This document shows, one piece after another, positions 28,842 through 41,171 of a DNA stretch of 64,000 nt. Position 1 is the stretch's first letter; each line of letters starts with the position of its first letter. The notes beneath the pieces are model-generated. The model did no database searches. It was not told the DNA's origin and saw only the letters and a program-made list of their open reading frames with translations. This DNA comes from Volutella citrinella (taxonomy: Eukaryota; Ascomycota; Sordariomycetes; Hypocreales; Nectriaceae), in assembly GCA_034401135.1 (NCBI GenBank), contig JAWZSP010000001.1, positions 3,720,001-3,784,000 of the forward strand. The letters run 5' to 3'. A program made the position numbers and the translations under genes.

Positions 28842-30242
28842 CTAGTTGTTTCGTCGGCCCTTGCACTTGTCGTGAAGCAGGTGTCCGTTGCGGGCGGTAG
28901 TCCTGGTGAACTCAGCGCCGCAGTTGGGGCAGGAGGCCTTGGCAGCCTGTCCCGACTTCTCGCGCTGGTGTCGCAGCAGGTTGCTGAAGGTAGAGAACTG
29001 GCGGCCGTTGCAGCCGTGCTCCCAGCAGCGAGGCTTGGGGCGGCTCTGGACCACTCGGACGTGTCCGCCCTCGTGAGAGGTAGAGGCTCCAGAAGCCATG
29101 ACGGGGGGGACCTGGTACATGAGGCTGACATCCTGGCCAACCGGCACTGAGGTAGGGCGGTACTGTCCGGGTCCAGCATAGACACTCGAGTAATCCATGG
29201 GCATGTTGTAGCTGGCTTGCCTGGAGAATATATTGTTAGACTTGACACTTGAGGGCGGATGCAGTTCTCGGTTAAAAACTTACATGCTCTGAGGGTAAGA
29301 AGTCGGGTACACCGAGGCGTTGCTGGTCTGAGACTCGTCCACGGGAGGAGTGTAGGAAGGGAGGTAGGGAGAGGTGGTGATGGAGGCAGGCTCGGCAACG
29401 AGAGGCATGGGGGAGGAAGCGGTGCTGTAGACAGACATGCTCAGGGCGCTAGAGACGTCGGGAAGAGACATGCTAGGGGTGGGCGAGGCCATGTAGGACT
29501 GGCTGTTGGTTCGTCGCATGCGGCTCATGAGCCTCTGGTCGCGGCGGGCCTTGTCTTGGTGTCGCTTCAGCTCGCGCTGCTCAGCAGTGAGAGACAGGCG
29601 GGGAGGGCTGGAGGTGAGAGAGCGAGTCGAAGTGGGAGGGGTGAGGCTGGGCTCGGATCCGGGACCCATCGAGGACATGCCGTGGCTGAGAATGGATGGC
29701 GAGGGCGAGTTGGAGTCAACAGGGCCAGACCAGGTGAAGGCGGGTCGGGGGCCCATGTTGAAGGCAGGGTCGTACTGGTAAGGAACGGAGCTGGAGTTCT
29801 TGTTAGAGGATGTGGAGAGATGCCATAGTTTGCAGACTACGTACCCCATAGTGGAGGCTCGCTCCCGAGTGCGAGATCCAAGGTCTTGGGACTGCTCCTC
29901 GGGTGCCCAGGCAGTGTTGAGAATGCCCTGGTTAAGGACGGGGAAAGAAGAGTAGGACTGGGCGGCAGGCGTTGGGAGATAGGCGTTCTGGGAGGAGGGA
30001 GTGTTCATGTAGCTGGTAGCGTACTGCTGAGGAGGGGAAGCGGAGTGGTGAGGCTCGGAAGCCAGGCTCTTGGGTGAAGCGGTCATGACTGAGTTTGTGA
30101 AAAAGTGTCCGTTGACGGAGAGGTTGTCGGTTCTTGTAGGCGGAGAGCTGGGGTGTCCACAGTTACCGTCTGCGCCGGCCACATCCATCTTAATGGAGGA
30201 TGGGGGCGAGGGGGGGAGGTGGAGGGACTCGGGTTGAGACAT
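28842..30242 (-). CDS. C2H2-type zinc-finger transcription factor, possibly MtfA-like (3 exons, 427 aa)
   Basis: Exons are 30242-29845, 29790-29284 and 29220-28842. Donors are GTACGT and GTAAGT, acceptors CAG and CAG; both introns are phase 2. The first 300 residues are Ser/Pro/Gln/Tyr-rich with a basic SLTAEQRELKRHQDKARRDQ-type segment. The C-terminal 65 residues hold two zinc-binding units: CWEHGC...NLLRH and CPNC...RNGHLLHDKC. The first unit lacks a second His at the usual spacing. The second is C-x2-C-x12-H-x2-H followed by Cys. From memory this arrangement resembles the Aspergillus developmental and secondary-metabolism regulator MtfA, but I could not verify that. It should act in the nucleus. 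An upstream ATG at 30430 opens a frame that overlaps the main start. Confidence 0.9.
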
Positions 30243-30824
30243 GAGGAAAGAGATAGTTGGAAGAAGATGGAGAGGAAGCTGTGCTTGAGTGACTGATGCG
30301 TCGAAGTGATGATGGATGCGAGTGAGATGCGTGTGATGCTTGTGTTGCTGTTGGCAAGTTCAAGAAAGCTGTAGAAGCATTGATGGCTGTCTTGGTTATC
30401 CTGTCGAGATTGACTGAGCCTCACTGTCATGGAGGAGAGGATCTCGAGACTTATATGAAGATGGCGGCAGAGAGGTGGTGGAGTTTTGCCAATGAGCAGA
30501 GGGGTACGTACCTACTGGAGAACGTGCACGCATGACGGCAGTCTGTACCTCGACTTAGCAACAGGGCCTGCTGGAGAGGGCGTGCTGACCAGGGAGGACC
30601 GTGGGTACTGAATAGCAGGGATGTAGATGAATCCATATTGCAGTACTAGGAGACTCCACGACCTTGGAATCGGGGGGGTGTGAAAGCTGCGGGGCGTGGG
30701 TCGAGCGCCTACACAAGTGCCCTGGGCGTGTGTAGAGAGTCGACCCAGTCTGCGCTTTATTTGGGGCATTTTTGGGGCCAGCCCACTCTATAGGGGCCAG
30801 GGTCCGACCATAGGGTGGCGTAGC

Positions 30825-30838
30825 GGGGGGGGGGGGGG
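30825..30838. repeat. G14 homopolymer run
   Basis: Fourteen consecutive G on the plus strand, about 585 bp upstream of the C2H2 factor start codon. It could form a quadruplex or simply be length-variable low-complexity DNA. Confidence 0.9.
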
Positions 30839-31215
30839 AGATGTTGGCCCGCACGTTGCAGCAGCGTATGCCTGCTGCTGTTGGACTATACCGGCATAGG
30901 CATGGGCTGAAAGTGTGAGAGTTCTAAGGTATGAGAGGGGCAATTGGTAGACGAGACTCATCAGGCAAGCACAGGCAGGTGACAAGCCACTCTCGTAGTC
31001 TAAGCCAGGAAAGAAGGCTCGACCTACTGATTTCCAACGTACTTGCCTATTTCTGCCAACGCCATGCCATCTTCCATCCCCTCACGCAGATTGGAGGTGA
31101 GCCCACCCGGCAGTAACTTCCATAGCAATAGCAACCGTCCTAACCAACTTATGGGGTGTTGGTGACCGGCATGGCCCTGCACACGGAGCAGCGGGTCCGC
31201 CCCAACGGCCGCCAG

Positions 31216-31236
31216 TGCAGTCAGTCAGTCAGTCAG
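31216..31236. repeat. Short (CAGT)n tetranucleotide repeat
   Basis: About five consecutive cagt units, followed by an interrupted actcagtc. Intergenic, no associated gene. Confidence 0.8.
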
Positions 31237-34200
31237 TACTCAGTCATTGCCCGGCAGCATTTGGGGGCTCAGAGTGATAAGGCAGAGACACCAGGCTCTG
31301 TTGGTTTGTGGTTTTTTTTTTTTAGCAGCTGTTTGGGGCTGGAGCGGGAGCCACAGGCCCGCGGGTGTTTTGGATTTTCGAAACAGGAAACACGGGGAGC
31401 TGGTTGGGAGGGAAAGCGACTCCCGACTCGGGTGGACTGGGCCGCCCGATTGGACTCCACCAGGCCAGTGTTGGCTTCAGGAACCAAGTCCAAGCCATGG
31501 CGGCGATGGCGCCGTGCGGCAAATACCACCTTACCAAGCATGTTAGTGATGGGTGCTGGGGTGGCGCAGTGCCTCACTCAACTCGCTCATATCACTCACT
31601 CGACGCGATGGCCCTGCTTGTTTGCTGGTTCGACGGGGGGCTCCAGTGCGCCAGAATACGCGTGATCCTGCCTGCAAGCTGGTCAAAGCCAGCCGACTAC
31701 TGCTGTAGGTATCTTACGGGATGCGAGTCCGGTCTACACAGGTTGTGGGGTCGGACGTTGTCGTCGGTGACTTGTTGCGAGTCTGGCAGTCGCCCTGCTT
31801 GCCGGTCTGTTTTCCAAGCGTGTTCCCACGGGGTGCCCAGATACTGAGAGTTTCATCCCAGTTCAGTCAAGGGTTGCTTTGTCACGCAAGTCCGCGTCAA
31901 ATCTAAATCGAGTGTCGGCCGTGGGTCCAGCCCTGCCGCGTCGGACCAGTCTGCTAATGCTTAGCTTGCGAGGTTGCTGCCTGTGGCCCCATTGTCGGTG
32001 TCGCAATCAACCAACAGAGCACCGACTACGTCGAGTACAGACTGCTACAGATATTGCGATGTGTGTTAGTGCCTTGCGAGGACCAGCCCTCAGAGAGCGC
32101 CCTTCATCACCCGTCTCAACTGTCATATCGGAGTAATTCGCAAGGGAGCAGCCACCCCGACACACGACAGCTGGCCTCGGAAAAGGACACGCGCTTGTCG
32201 CTCGCTTCCCGCTGTGGCATGGTGACGTCGGCCGTGGCTGCTTGGGGAAAACGCCGCGCCGGTCTGCGACATCACCGCTCAGCTTAGCCACCCAAAGGCC
32301 AAGCGAAAAGCTGTACGAGAGCAGAATCAGTATACTACACTGGACACAGTGGCGGGATGTCGATCCTTGCGTTTGGGCAAGGCTCGACATTCTATTATTG
32401 TGGTAGCCGCAAGTTGCTGCGTGGGTTGCGAGCCTGCGAGCGAGCGATTGCTCGTCAATAATACTGCATTCAGTATTCGCATGGTTCCAAAGTGAGTGTA
32501 GATGGGGCAATTAATTGTAGGGGGAGGCGCGTGCATAGGCCCATCTCATCCCGCTCGCCTGCCGATACATCGACCAGACAGCCGGCCGCCCGCCCGCAGC
32601 TCTTGATAGGTAGGGTGCCAAGTTTGCCAGTAGCAAGACGAGCCACTTACCATGATACCACGCTACTCATGACTGACTACACCATAAACCAACATAGTAT
32701 CAGCCATGCTCGGCCGCCCTTGTCGGCGGACCGGGGATAGGCTGGGGGGCGGCCCAGAGCCAAGGGTGATGGGCCTGGCAAAGCCAGGGTCGGGTGCCAC
32801 AATGGACCAGGGTCCGTCGCCCGCTTGACGTGCGGTTGAGGTCGAGTGCCGCGAAGGCGCCTGCTTGCCGTGGAGAGAGATGGCCGGGGCCCTTTGCGAT
32901 CGTCGTCCTGGTTGGACCTTGGATGGCCGGGGGCGGCACACCATGTCCTCACTGGCTGGTGGTGCCCCGGGAGGGTGGATCTCCACGGACAGGCACAAGG
33001 CACAGGAAAGCAACAAGTGTGCAGAGGTTGGGGGAGCGAGAGCCGGATGGCAGGCTGGCAGCACTGCGAGCCAACGGGTTTGCTGCGCTTCGCCGCACTT
33101 CGCTGCGCACGCCACTGCCACCATGGGCCGCAGCCAGTCGACCGCCAAGCGACCCAACTCTCGTCTCTGGGATAGTCGCCAGTCGGTCAGTGGCGCCGAG
33201 GCCGTTGTCTGTTGTTGGGGCAGCAAGCGCCATCCCGCTTTCAGCGCCTGTCGTCTTTGCGCCTTCCGCCTGCTGCTCACTGGGTTCGTTGCTGGGCTCC
33301 TGGCAGGCTCGGTTCGTGGGTTCCTGCTTAAACTTCCCGAAGGATGGCAGATTGCACGGCAAGCACTGGTTCCTACCTGCCCACGATGCCTATTCTTGGG
33401 GACAAATGGGTGGACCTGTCCTCGGAATAAACAGACGAAGGAATCGTCGCAGACGAGGCCCTCGAAAACGGCAGCCGTGGCCTTGTCTGCTATTGCCATA
33501 GCACTTACCAAAGGCGTATATGCGTGTAAGGATCAGCCACTACGGGCCACCTCGGGGAAATACCTGGCAAAGCTGCCCTCGAGCCCCTCGAGATGGCCTA
33601 GTAGGGCAAGCTAGTGGGCACATATCTCGGTTAAGGCTCGCACTTAGTTCGTAGTGGATAGATACTATACTAGGAAACCCGTGCACCCGCATGCGCGCCG
33701 TTGGTTGGCTCGCAGACGCATAGTGCGAGGGATGGACATGCACAGTGATAATGCACAGTATGAAGGCGCGACTTGTGCCCACCCTGCGCTTGTTTCCAAA
33801 GCTGTCGACCGTTGAACGGGTCGGGCGGTCCCAGTTGCCGCGCGCTGCTGCTGCTGTTGCCCACCCCCATGTCGACCCTTCCACAACTCACTCATGGTGC
33901 CCCCCGCGCCCGGCCCCCAGACGCCCGTTTTTAGGTCCCACTGCAAAGCACCTTGGAGGAGCGCCCCCGTCGAGTTTCCCCAACAGGACAACGGCGTTAG
34001 CAAGACTACGACCTACTACCAAACCCCTGCCCGATGACAACCCGTCGCGGCCCATGGGTCGGTTTGTGACGTGCTTCTAATCTGGGTTCTGTTTCTAGCC
34101 TGCTGATTAGCACAACATCCAGGAACGCCGCGATATCGAATGAGCAATAAAGTGCTATGCCTCTTGGCGGCAGGGGGGTTGGGTGGCACTGTGGCGCCCT

Positions 34201-37200
34201 GGCCGCAGAGAAGCATGGCTTCACCTTATCTTTTGATTCGAAGGATGGTGACTCGGGCCAGGCACACACGCGCACGCACGCACGCACCCGTTGGCCCATC
34301 TCCTCAACACCCTCGTCCAGGACGGATGCCGTTCCTCCCGCCAGCCCAGTCGCCACTCGAGGTGCATCTACTGATCATCGCATCGCGGGGGGGGCGTCGA
34401 CAGCACATGGCCCTGGCAGCTGCGCCAGGCACCAAAATCCGACATGCGAGACATGGAAGGCATCGACATGCTTTGCCCCAGGCCCCCCAACCCGCTCTGG
34501 CCATTGACGAGTGTCGAGCAACAGCTGTGCCACCTCCATGGTAGATGTCGCTCTGCAGAGAACCACGCCACGGCAATCCCGACGTGCGTCTACATGTATG
34601 TGCCAAATCTATGCCTAATCAATCGCGTAGCGCAACACACCTCGCAGCAGCTGCAGACGATTGTAGACTGCTGTGTTTCATGTTGGCCCTATCCATCCTC
34701 CATTTCCATTTTTGACAACAGGACGCTGGTCAGTCGGCCGTCCAGTGAACGCCATCCGGGTGTGACCGACGCTTCTCTATCGGTGAGAGGGTGGTCAAAC
34801 CTGACTGTGCGGCACTTACACCTCTAAGCCAGATGCTCTCGGTGTTATACAGGCCGCTACTGCATCTACTGCGTACTAGATTGCTGAATCATTCACAGCT
34901 TTCCTCGGTCTGTGCAAGCGCCCCAGCCTCAATGCTGCACAAGGCCAGGTCCGTCGGCCACCTAGGCGGCCTAGTGTGATGTGGAAGGCTGAGTCAAAAG
35001 GCGCCTATTTGGCCCAATCATGCAGCCGCTGTTTGACGACAAACGCGCTCCTAGCAGCCCAATGCCGCGGCCCAATTGGATTAGCCTAGTGGCGTAGCCG
35101 AAGGTTCAACAAAAGGTCTCCGGGCCTGGAGATCGGCCGCCGCCCCAGCCTTGGGCCCGTTGTCATGGCCCAGGCTGCCCAATCGGAAGCAAGCTTTCCG
35201 CCACACTTCCAGCCATCCCGGGTCCTGTTGACTGTCGACACCGACTCTTTATGGCCCCAAAGACATCGGGGCCGTTGGCCGTAGCCATATTGACGCCGGA
35301 AGGCACCACTGCCGTGCCACTGGGCCCAGCCATGGCCGTTCGTCCCCGGACTCCAGACTTGACGCGGTCAAACCCGACCCCAACCAGTCAATCATTGCGG
35401 TCCAAGCGCCGCCCAGTGCTTCAGCGGCGTTGGTTCGCGGCAGCCGCTGCAGCAACCCCTCCACCGGTGATTCCATGACAATCGCCGTTGGCGCGGAGGG
35501 GGGGGCGGCGTCAGCCCATAGGCCTCGAGGGTGGCCTGTGTCGCGTCGCCTTGCAGTTCGAGTGCTTGTTCTGCGCCCTGCTATATCGACATACCGAATT
35601 TGGGAGCCTCGCATGTTGCGTGCGTGCGACGCAGGGCAGCGTGACCCACCGCCCTTTGCCCCACGAAGCTGTTTTCGAAGCGTCTTGCGGGCGTAGCCTG
35701 ACGTCTGCGGGCGGACGGGCCACAAGACCATCGTGTTCGCACTTGTTGCTTTGGCGCACACCTGCAATCTGCTGCCTGGCACAGACACAGCGTTTGGCAC
35801 GCTGGCCATGACCGCAGCTGAGAAGGGCCACTGCCAGGGTTCTCCTGAACGCTGTGCGCTAGCGATTCCCTGTCCGTCTTGTCAGAGGTGTTAGATCTAT
35901 CCGAAACCCAAACGTCGGTCTGCCGCGAACGATCTACCGAGACGCACAACTGCATCGGCGGGCCACCAAGCCTTAGCGCCGACAGATCAATATCGGGCCT
36001 CTGCCATGGATGGCAGAATTGGGAAATTCTTGTTTGCTCTTGGGCTTTGTGCTCTCCGGGTTAGTCCCCGCCATCTATGACTTGATGCCCACCCAGTCTT
36101 CTTGTTCGGGTTGAAAGAGAAAGTATGGCGGTCCGCCCAAGGGCCTTGTGGCGTCTAAGTTACCGGGCCCGAGGTATTCTGTAGCCTTGGCCATCTCCAG
36201 CGAGCGCTTTTCATTTCTTTTCTTTACTTTCCTTGATGCTGGCCGAGTTCACTGCGACGCAATACGTCATTGCTTTTGCTTGGAGTGCCAGCCCAGCAAT
36301 GGGTGCTGACGAAGTTGTCCAGGGTCCGGGCAGGGCAAAACAACCCACACCAGACCTGGAGACGATCTCAAGGAGTAGTCTATTTCGCAGCACTGGCTCA
36401 TTCTACCCCATTGTGCTTCAGCACTTGGCGTCTGTCCGGCGCGCCATCTGGACCACAAAACTGTCTACCTCAGACACACTGATGGCAACACCGTGCGCCC
36501 GCGCGGCTGCTCGATTTGGGCTTCGCTGCATTCTGGGATTCTGGGACGACAGGGGGGGAGGCAATGAACCGTCTCCACTCGCTTGAAGCTTGGACATGCC
36601 ACTGGCTGTCCAGCGCCCGAATCCCAAATCGCCTGCTCAAGGCCAGTCAAAGCCATGATCACCACAGCATCAGGTTAGCTGGAACTACTGTTGCAGAACT
36701 TTTGACGTGAGCAGTGGCCCGCGCGGGTCAGCTCTACGCCCAGAATGCCCTACGGCTGCAGAGACAAGACACGCCGGTCCTTGGCCTCTGTGCCTTGGTC
36801 TTCGACCAGACTGGGGAGCTCATCACACTGCACAGCGTCACATGGATCGTCAAGCGAGCTAGTCCGCAGAAAGCTTTCATCTGCAGTTGCGATTCTCGCT
36901 GCCTAACGACTTACACCCGCATATCACTTGGCCAGAGAGGTCACGCGGTCCCCAGTGACCTGGGATGACCTGGTTCATAGGACACTATCTCTGACGCAAA
37001 AGTGCCTGCTCTCTTGTTGTGCCAGATGCCATGGCGCCTCTACTCTCCAATGGCCTTGACATCGGCGGGAGGCGTAATTCTCGTTCTGTGATCAGGTTCA
37101 ATCCGGGCGCGCATGGGAGATCAGGGCGCGCACTCTCTCCAATCCACTCATCAATTAGACACACTTCAAATGTCCGGGGCCTGCCGGACTCCCGAATATG

Positions 37201-38221
37201 GGACTAAAAGTCGTCGCTATTTTGGTCTGCTCCCCTGTCCAGTTCAATTCCGGCATCCATCTCATGCAGGGGAAACAAAACATCTTCGACCCCGGAGAGC
37301 TGGATGAAGAGGATACTGTGTGTGAAACAAGGCGTCACATCTTCAGTCTCTCAAAAGGGAAACATCACGCCCAGCCACAGAAAGGATCATTTGGCGTCCT
37401 GCACAGGCGTCGGGCCCGCCGGGCAGTGCACCAACCACACTGGCAACAATGTGGACCGGGTCGCGTTTCAGAATCACCAGCTTGTCCCACGCCCGCAGAC
37501 AGTGGCACTGTCGCCTTTCTAGAATGCTGCCAGGCACACAGCTTGTGAGGGCTCTCTCAGAGGCTGGTGCTGGTGCCACACCCCACCAAGACAAGCCGTG
37601 CTCCATGTCGAGAATCCCTCAACCAAGGTACCCTAGGCTGGATCAATAGCAAGGGTGCCCATCCTTCTGGGCTGTCAATTTTCACTAATGAAATATGTAT
37701 CCTTACTCGAGTTTCCTGATTGTATCCAGTACTATTAGTGGGTATCGTCCGAAGTTGGGGGAGTGTTGGTTCATGAGAGATGGCGCGACCAACGATCCAC
37801 CTCCCGCTCCCACAGCAGATGCCCTGGAGATCGAGCAAGGTTCCCATCATTCTTAGGGCAGAACGTGGCTGCTCGAAATTGGGCCTAAATGTCCCCAATC
37901 GTTGATGAATGAGGGGCGAAGGAGCGTTCCAAGAGTAGACCATGAAGCGATTCGGCCGCCAAGCGTTCGGCTAGCTTCGAAGACCCTGGGTGATTTGTTG
38001 CCGTAAATCTATTTTCATCCGCACTAAGGTCCGATTCTTTGACGAATGAGGCAAACTAGAGTGCCCGTCTCCAACTAGCATCACCGCTGGCCATTTGACA
38101 GGTTTCTGGGAGGAGGATGGAGTAGTGATGGGTGGAGAGGTTGTGATGAACAGGCAACCTAACTCCGGTGTCGGTGTAGCACTATGGTAATTGGCTGACG
38201 GGTCGCTGCAAAAGTCCTTGT

Positions 38222-41171
38222 TCATAGGGTACCATGTCTTGCTTTGAATATGTCAACCTTGTCATCAAAGAACAAGATTTCCTTGAGCCTGTACGTCTTG
38301 TTCGAGTCGGGCGAAAACTCGGGTACCCTCGAAGTGAAGGAGTCATTATCAGAGTCGTCGCCGCTCACGATGCCTTCATCGTCGTCGTTGGTCTGCCCTG
38401 CTATCGAAGCATCTGGCACGTGGCCCAATTCGGAATTCGAACTTACACTGGTGCCTTCGTCGCTGCTTGAACTGCCTTCGTCGGAGCTTGCCGAGCCATG
38501 GGTGCTTTCAACTACCTGGAAGCATCGGTTCCGAAGGCCTACGAAACACAACTTCACCTCGGGGCGTAAAGTTATGATGTCCACGATCTGTAAACCAATC
38601 TGGTCTGCCTCAAGAGATCCAATGATTCCTCCAATGACCGGGGTATTGAGTGCCGTCAAGTTTGGCAGGTAAGGTAATCTCTGAAGGAATGTGTGCTAGA
38701 TTTAGACATCGTGTCAATATGTTTTGTGTTTCAAAAACCCACGTGTGTTACAGGGCAAAGAGCCCCGTGGGGGAATTCCTTACCCAGTGTGTGTCTTGAG
38801 AAAAGCAGGCGGATAGTTCCTGCAGGATGGGCATCCGTCCGCTGGTAAGGTACAGAACCATCTCCAACGTCAGTCCCCAGCATAAGGATCGAAACTCGTC
38901 AACGCCTGCTGGTGGCGAAGCGTCCAGCAACAGCTTCTTGAGACTCATGTGATGCCTCCTAATACCCGCTGAGAATACCTCTTCGAGCGGGACGACGGGT
39001 GCCGCCACATTCCTCTTATCGTGTAAAAATAGTTGCTCCAGGGAATTCGGGGCCAGGGTCTCTTTGATGAAATTGAGCAACGCATACGACGTGATATCAA
39101 CGTGAAGTTTGGTGATCCTGAGGTGATGCTGCCGAGCATCCATCGACGACTGGATACGCTCGGACCTGCGGCCCGTATTCCTCTTGGATTTTGTCGGCCG
39201 AAACTGGGTCCTAAGCGCACCCCAGAGCTTTTCTTGGTGGTTACAGCCCAGAATAGTCAGGGAAGTGAGCACAGCCCAGTCAAATGCATCTACACACAAT
39301 GGGGCATGCAAAGATATCCTAGACAGCTCGAGGCGCTCCAGAGCAAGCCTCTCGGTAGCGTGACCAGCGGGGGCTGCAGATCTGGAAACTGCAGGGTGCG
39401 CCGGGAGGATTGGTTGAGTGGCGTCGGTATCGCTCAAGACAGTAACCGAAGGTTTAGGGTCTGGCCTCGTAGCAGGCTGCCGGGCAACGTCGTCAAACTC
39501 TGCGACTAGGCCTTGTTGCCTGTTTGTGGCCTCGTCGGTATCGGGACCCCCCTCGGGTTGACTGAGCCCCGCACCGTCTGTGAGTGCTGCAGGTGATGAT
39601 GAAGAGGCAGTGCCTGCGGGGGGTGGCTTCGGAGTTGAGTCGCCCGATGTTGGCTCCGAGGCATGGACCTTGTTCTTGCGCATGTCATAGACGCGAGCCA
39701 GGGCCGCGCCCAGTACGCCACCGAGCCTGCAGTCTTTGATCCTACTGTCACCTGGCCATAGGGCGTCAGCATCGTACTGCTGAAGTCTGTCCTCCTTGTC
39801 TGATATTCTCCCCAGCCCTTGTGTCATGGAGGTGGCAGTGATGCTGAGACGGAGTTCTTTCAGCACAGACTTTGACCTCTTGATGAGAACAGCCAACTCG
39901 TCAACGTGGGCCATGGAAGGCATCTCGAGGACGGACAAGCTCCGAAGAGGGGGTAGCACGCTAATGGTAGGATATTCAATGAGGGAGTCGAAGTAGCACC
40001 TCCGCCCTAGTGCATCTCGCCACGGCCTCTGAGAAGAGGAGCTGACACTACCGTGCTGGGGATGAGGCATCGGCTGACCCATTAGTGGGTGGGCAGCAAC
40101 AAGACCGACACCAGGAGGAAGGGGTGGCGACATCATGCTGGACGTACTCGACCTCGAAGAAGACATTGAGGTTGAGGCGTCATTGCATCGGACCCAGACC
40201 TCCTGGAGGCTACAGTGGCGAGAAAGGGCTGCCGGGTGGGTGTCCGACTCGCCCGACTTGTCTGCTAGTGAAGCCAGAGCCATGAATACATCGGATGAGA
40301 CACCAGTCGGCATGTCCCACTTGAAGGATTCAAGATTCGTCATCTTCTGAAGGGCCAGTGCTGTGAGAGTGTTGAGCATTTTGCCGCTCTCAGTGCGGAG
40401 ATTGTAGTCGGCCACCCACTTGGATGGGCCATTCCCAATACTGAAGTGACGGACATGGCGGGCATAGTCGGTCCTGATGGGGGCCCTGTGGGTTGGGGGC
40501 GCCAGGCCATTGACGCGATAGAGCGTTTGTGCGAACCGGCTTCCCAGAGCATAGACCGACAGCCCGTGCGTGAGAGCGTCGACGTAGGAACTCCCGAGGT
40601 CGTCCAGTGGATTTGGTGTCACGGGCCACGAGATGTCAAACCGGTTGTGAACGTATGGGGTCACGAGATCATGCAAGGTCGAGTTGACCAACACTAGACC
40701 TAGCAGCGCATCGTTTTCAAGCTTCGACAACTACACAAGATAAAAGCCATGGTGAGATGGAGTGTACCGACGAGAAAGCAGTGGAGGGGAGGGGAGAAAG
40801 AAGAGACGGTGCGATATGAAATGTGCGTGGGAGGCTAGGGCTAGTGATGATGGTGACTGGTGATGGTCGTGGTGGAGTTGGTGTTGGTGCTGGTGTTGGT
40901 GTAGGGTAGGTAAATGGATACTAACCTCTTGAAATATGAGGCGGAGTATATCCACGGGAAGTCGCAATAGCGTGAGGGGCTCATGATCCTCTGGCGGGCC
41001 GCCAGGCAGTGTTGGGTCGTCGGTCGCCTTGTCTTTTCCTTTCCAGGACCTTCGGAGCTGCGCGGCGTCGTTCTGGTTATCGTCGGCGCCGTTGCGGCCT
41101 CTGTCGTCGCGTTCCGATACGGGCAGGTCAATGGTCCCCGGCGTCGGCGCGGGGCTATTCGGATCCATCAA
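38222..41171 (-). CDS. F-box protein, possibly leucine-rich-repeat type (3 exons, about 883 aa)
   Basis: Exons are 41171-40926, 40730-38784 and 38680-38222. All junctions are phase 0: donors GTTAGT and GTAAGG, acceptors TAG and CAG. The F-box starts at about residue 65 (LTLLRLPVDILRLIFQE) and continues across the first intron into LSKLENDALLGLVLVNSTLH, then DLVTPYVHNRFDI. F-boxes bind Skp1 in SCF ubiquitin ligases. The rest contains leucine-rich segments such as LRSLSVLEMPS, VLKELRLSI and LTSLTILGC, joined by long Ser/Pro-rich inserts; these could form degenerate LRRs for substrate binding. The third exon supplies LPYLPNLTAL, then a Ser/Asp-rich acidic tail. Without the last splice, exon 2 would read on for another 12 codons and stop at 38748. 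Substrate unknown. Confidence 0.85.

Larger units (their letters stand above)
30243..38221. other. Gene-empty tract (8.0 kb) upstream of the C2H2 factor
   Basis: Frames of up to about 280 codons occur (for example near 32663-33614), but they are stacked on both strands and in several frames, are rich in Arg/Ala/Pro/Gly/Cys and show no domain or splice-consistent continuation. This is the pattern of GC-rich non-coding DNA. The first kilobase should be the promoter and long leader of the C2H2 gene. Contents noted: a G14 run at 30825-30838, a short CAGT repeat at 31216-31236, a T12 run at 31312-31323 and cgcacgcacgcacgc near 34270. No tRNA, rRNA or transposon was recognised. An unannotated ncRNA cannot be excluded. 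Confidence 0.5.

Noticed and set aside
32663..33614. Overlapping frames of 235-282 codons on both strands
   Set aside because: Several mutually overlapping frames with Arg/Ala/Pro/Gly-rich composition and no motif; random open frames in stop-poor DNA are more likely.
35249..35809. 186-codon minus-strand frame
   Set aside because: No recognisable domain, no hydrophobic or repeat pattern, and comparable frames on the opposite strand.
37085..37115. tRNA-like B-box (ggttcaatcc)
   Set aside because: The flanking bases do not pair as a T-arm, and no A-box or acceptor stem is found at the right distance.
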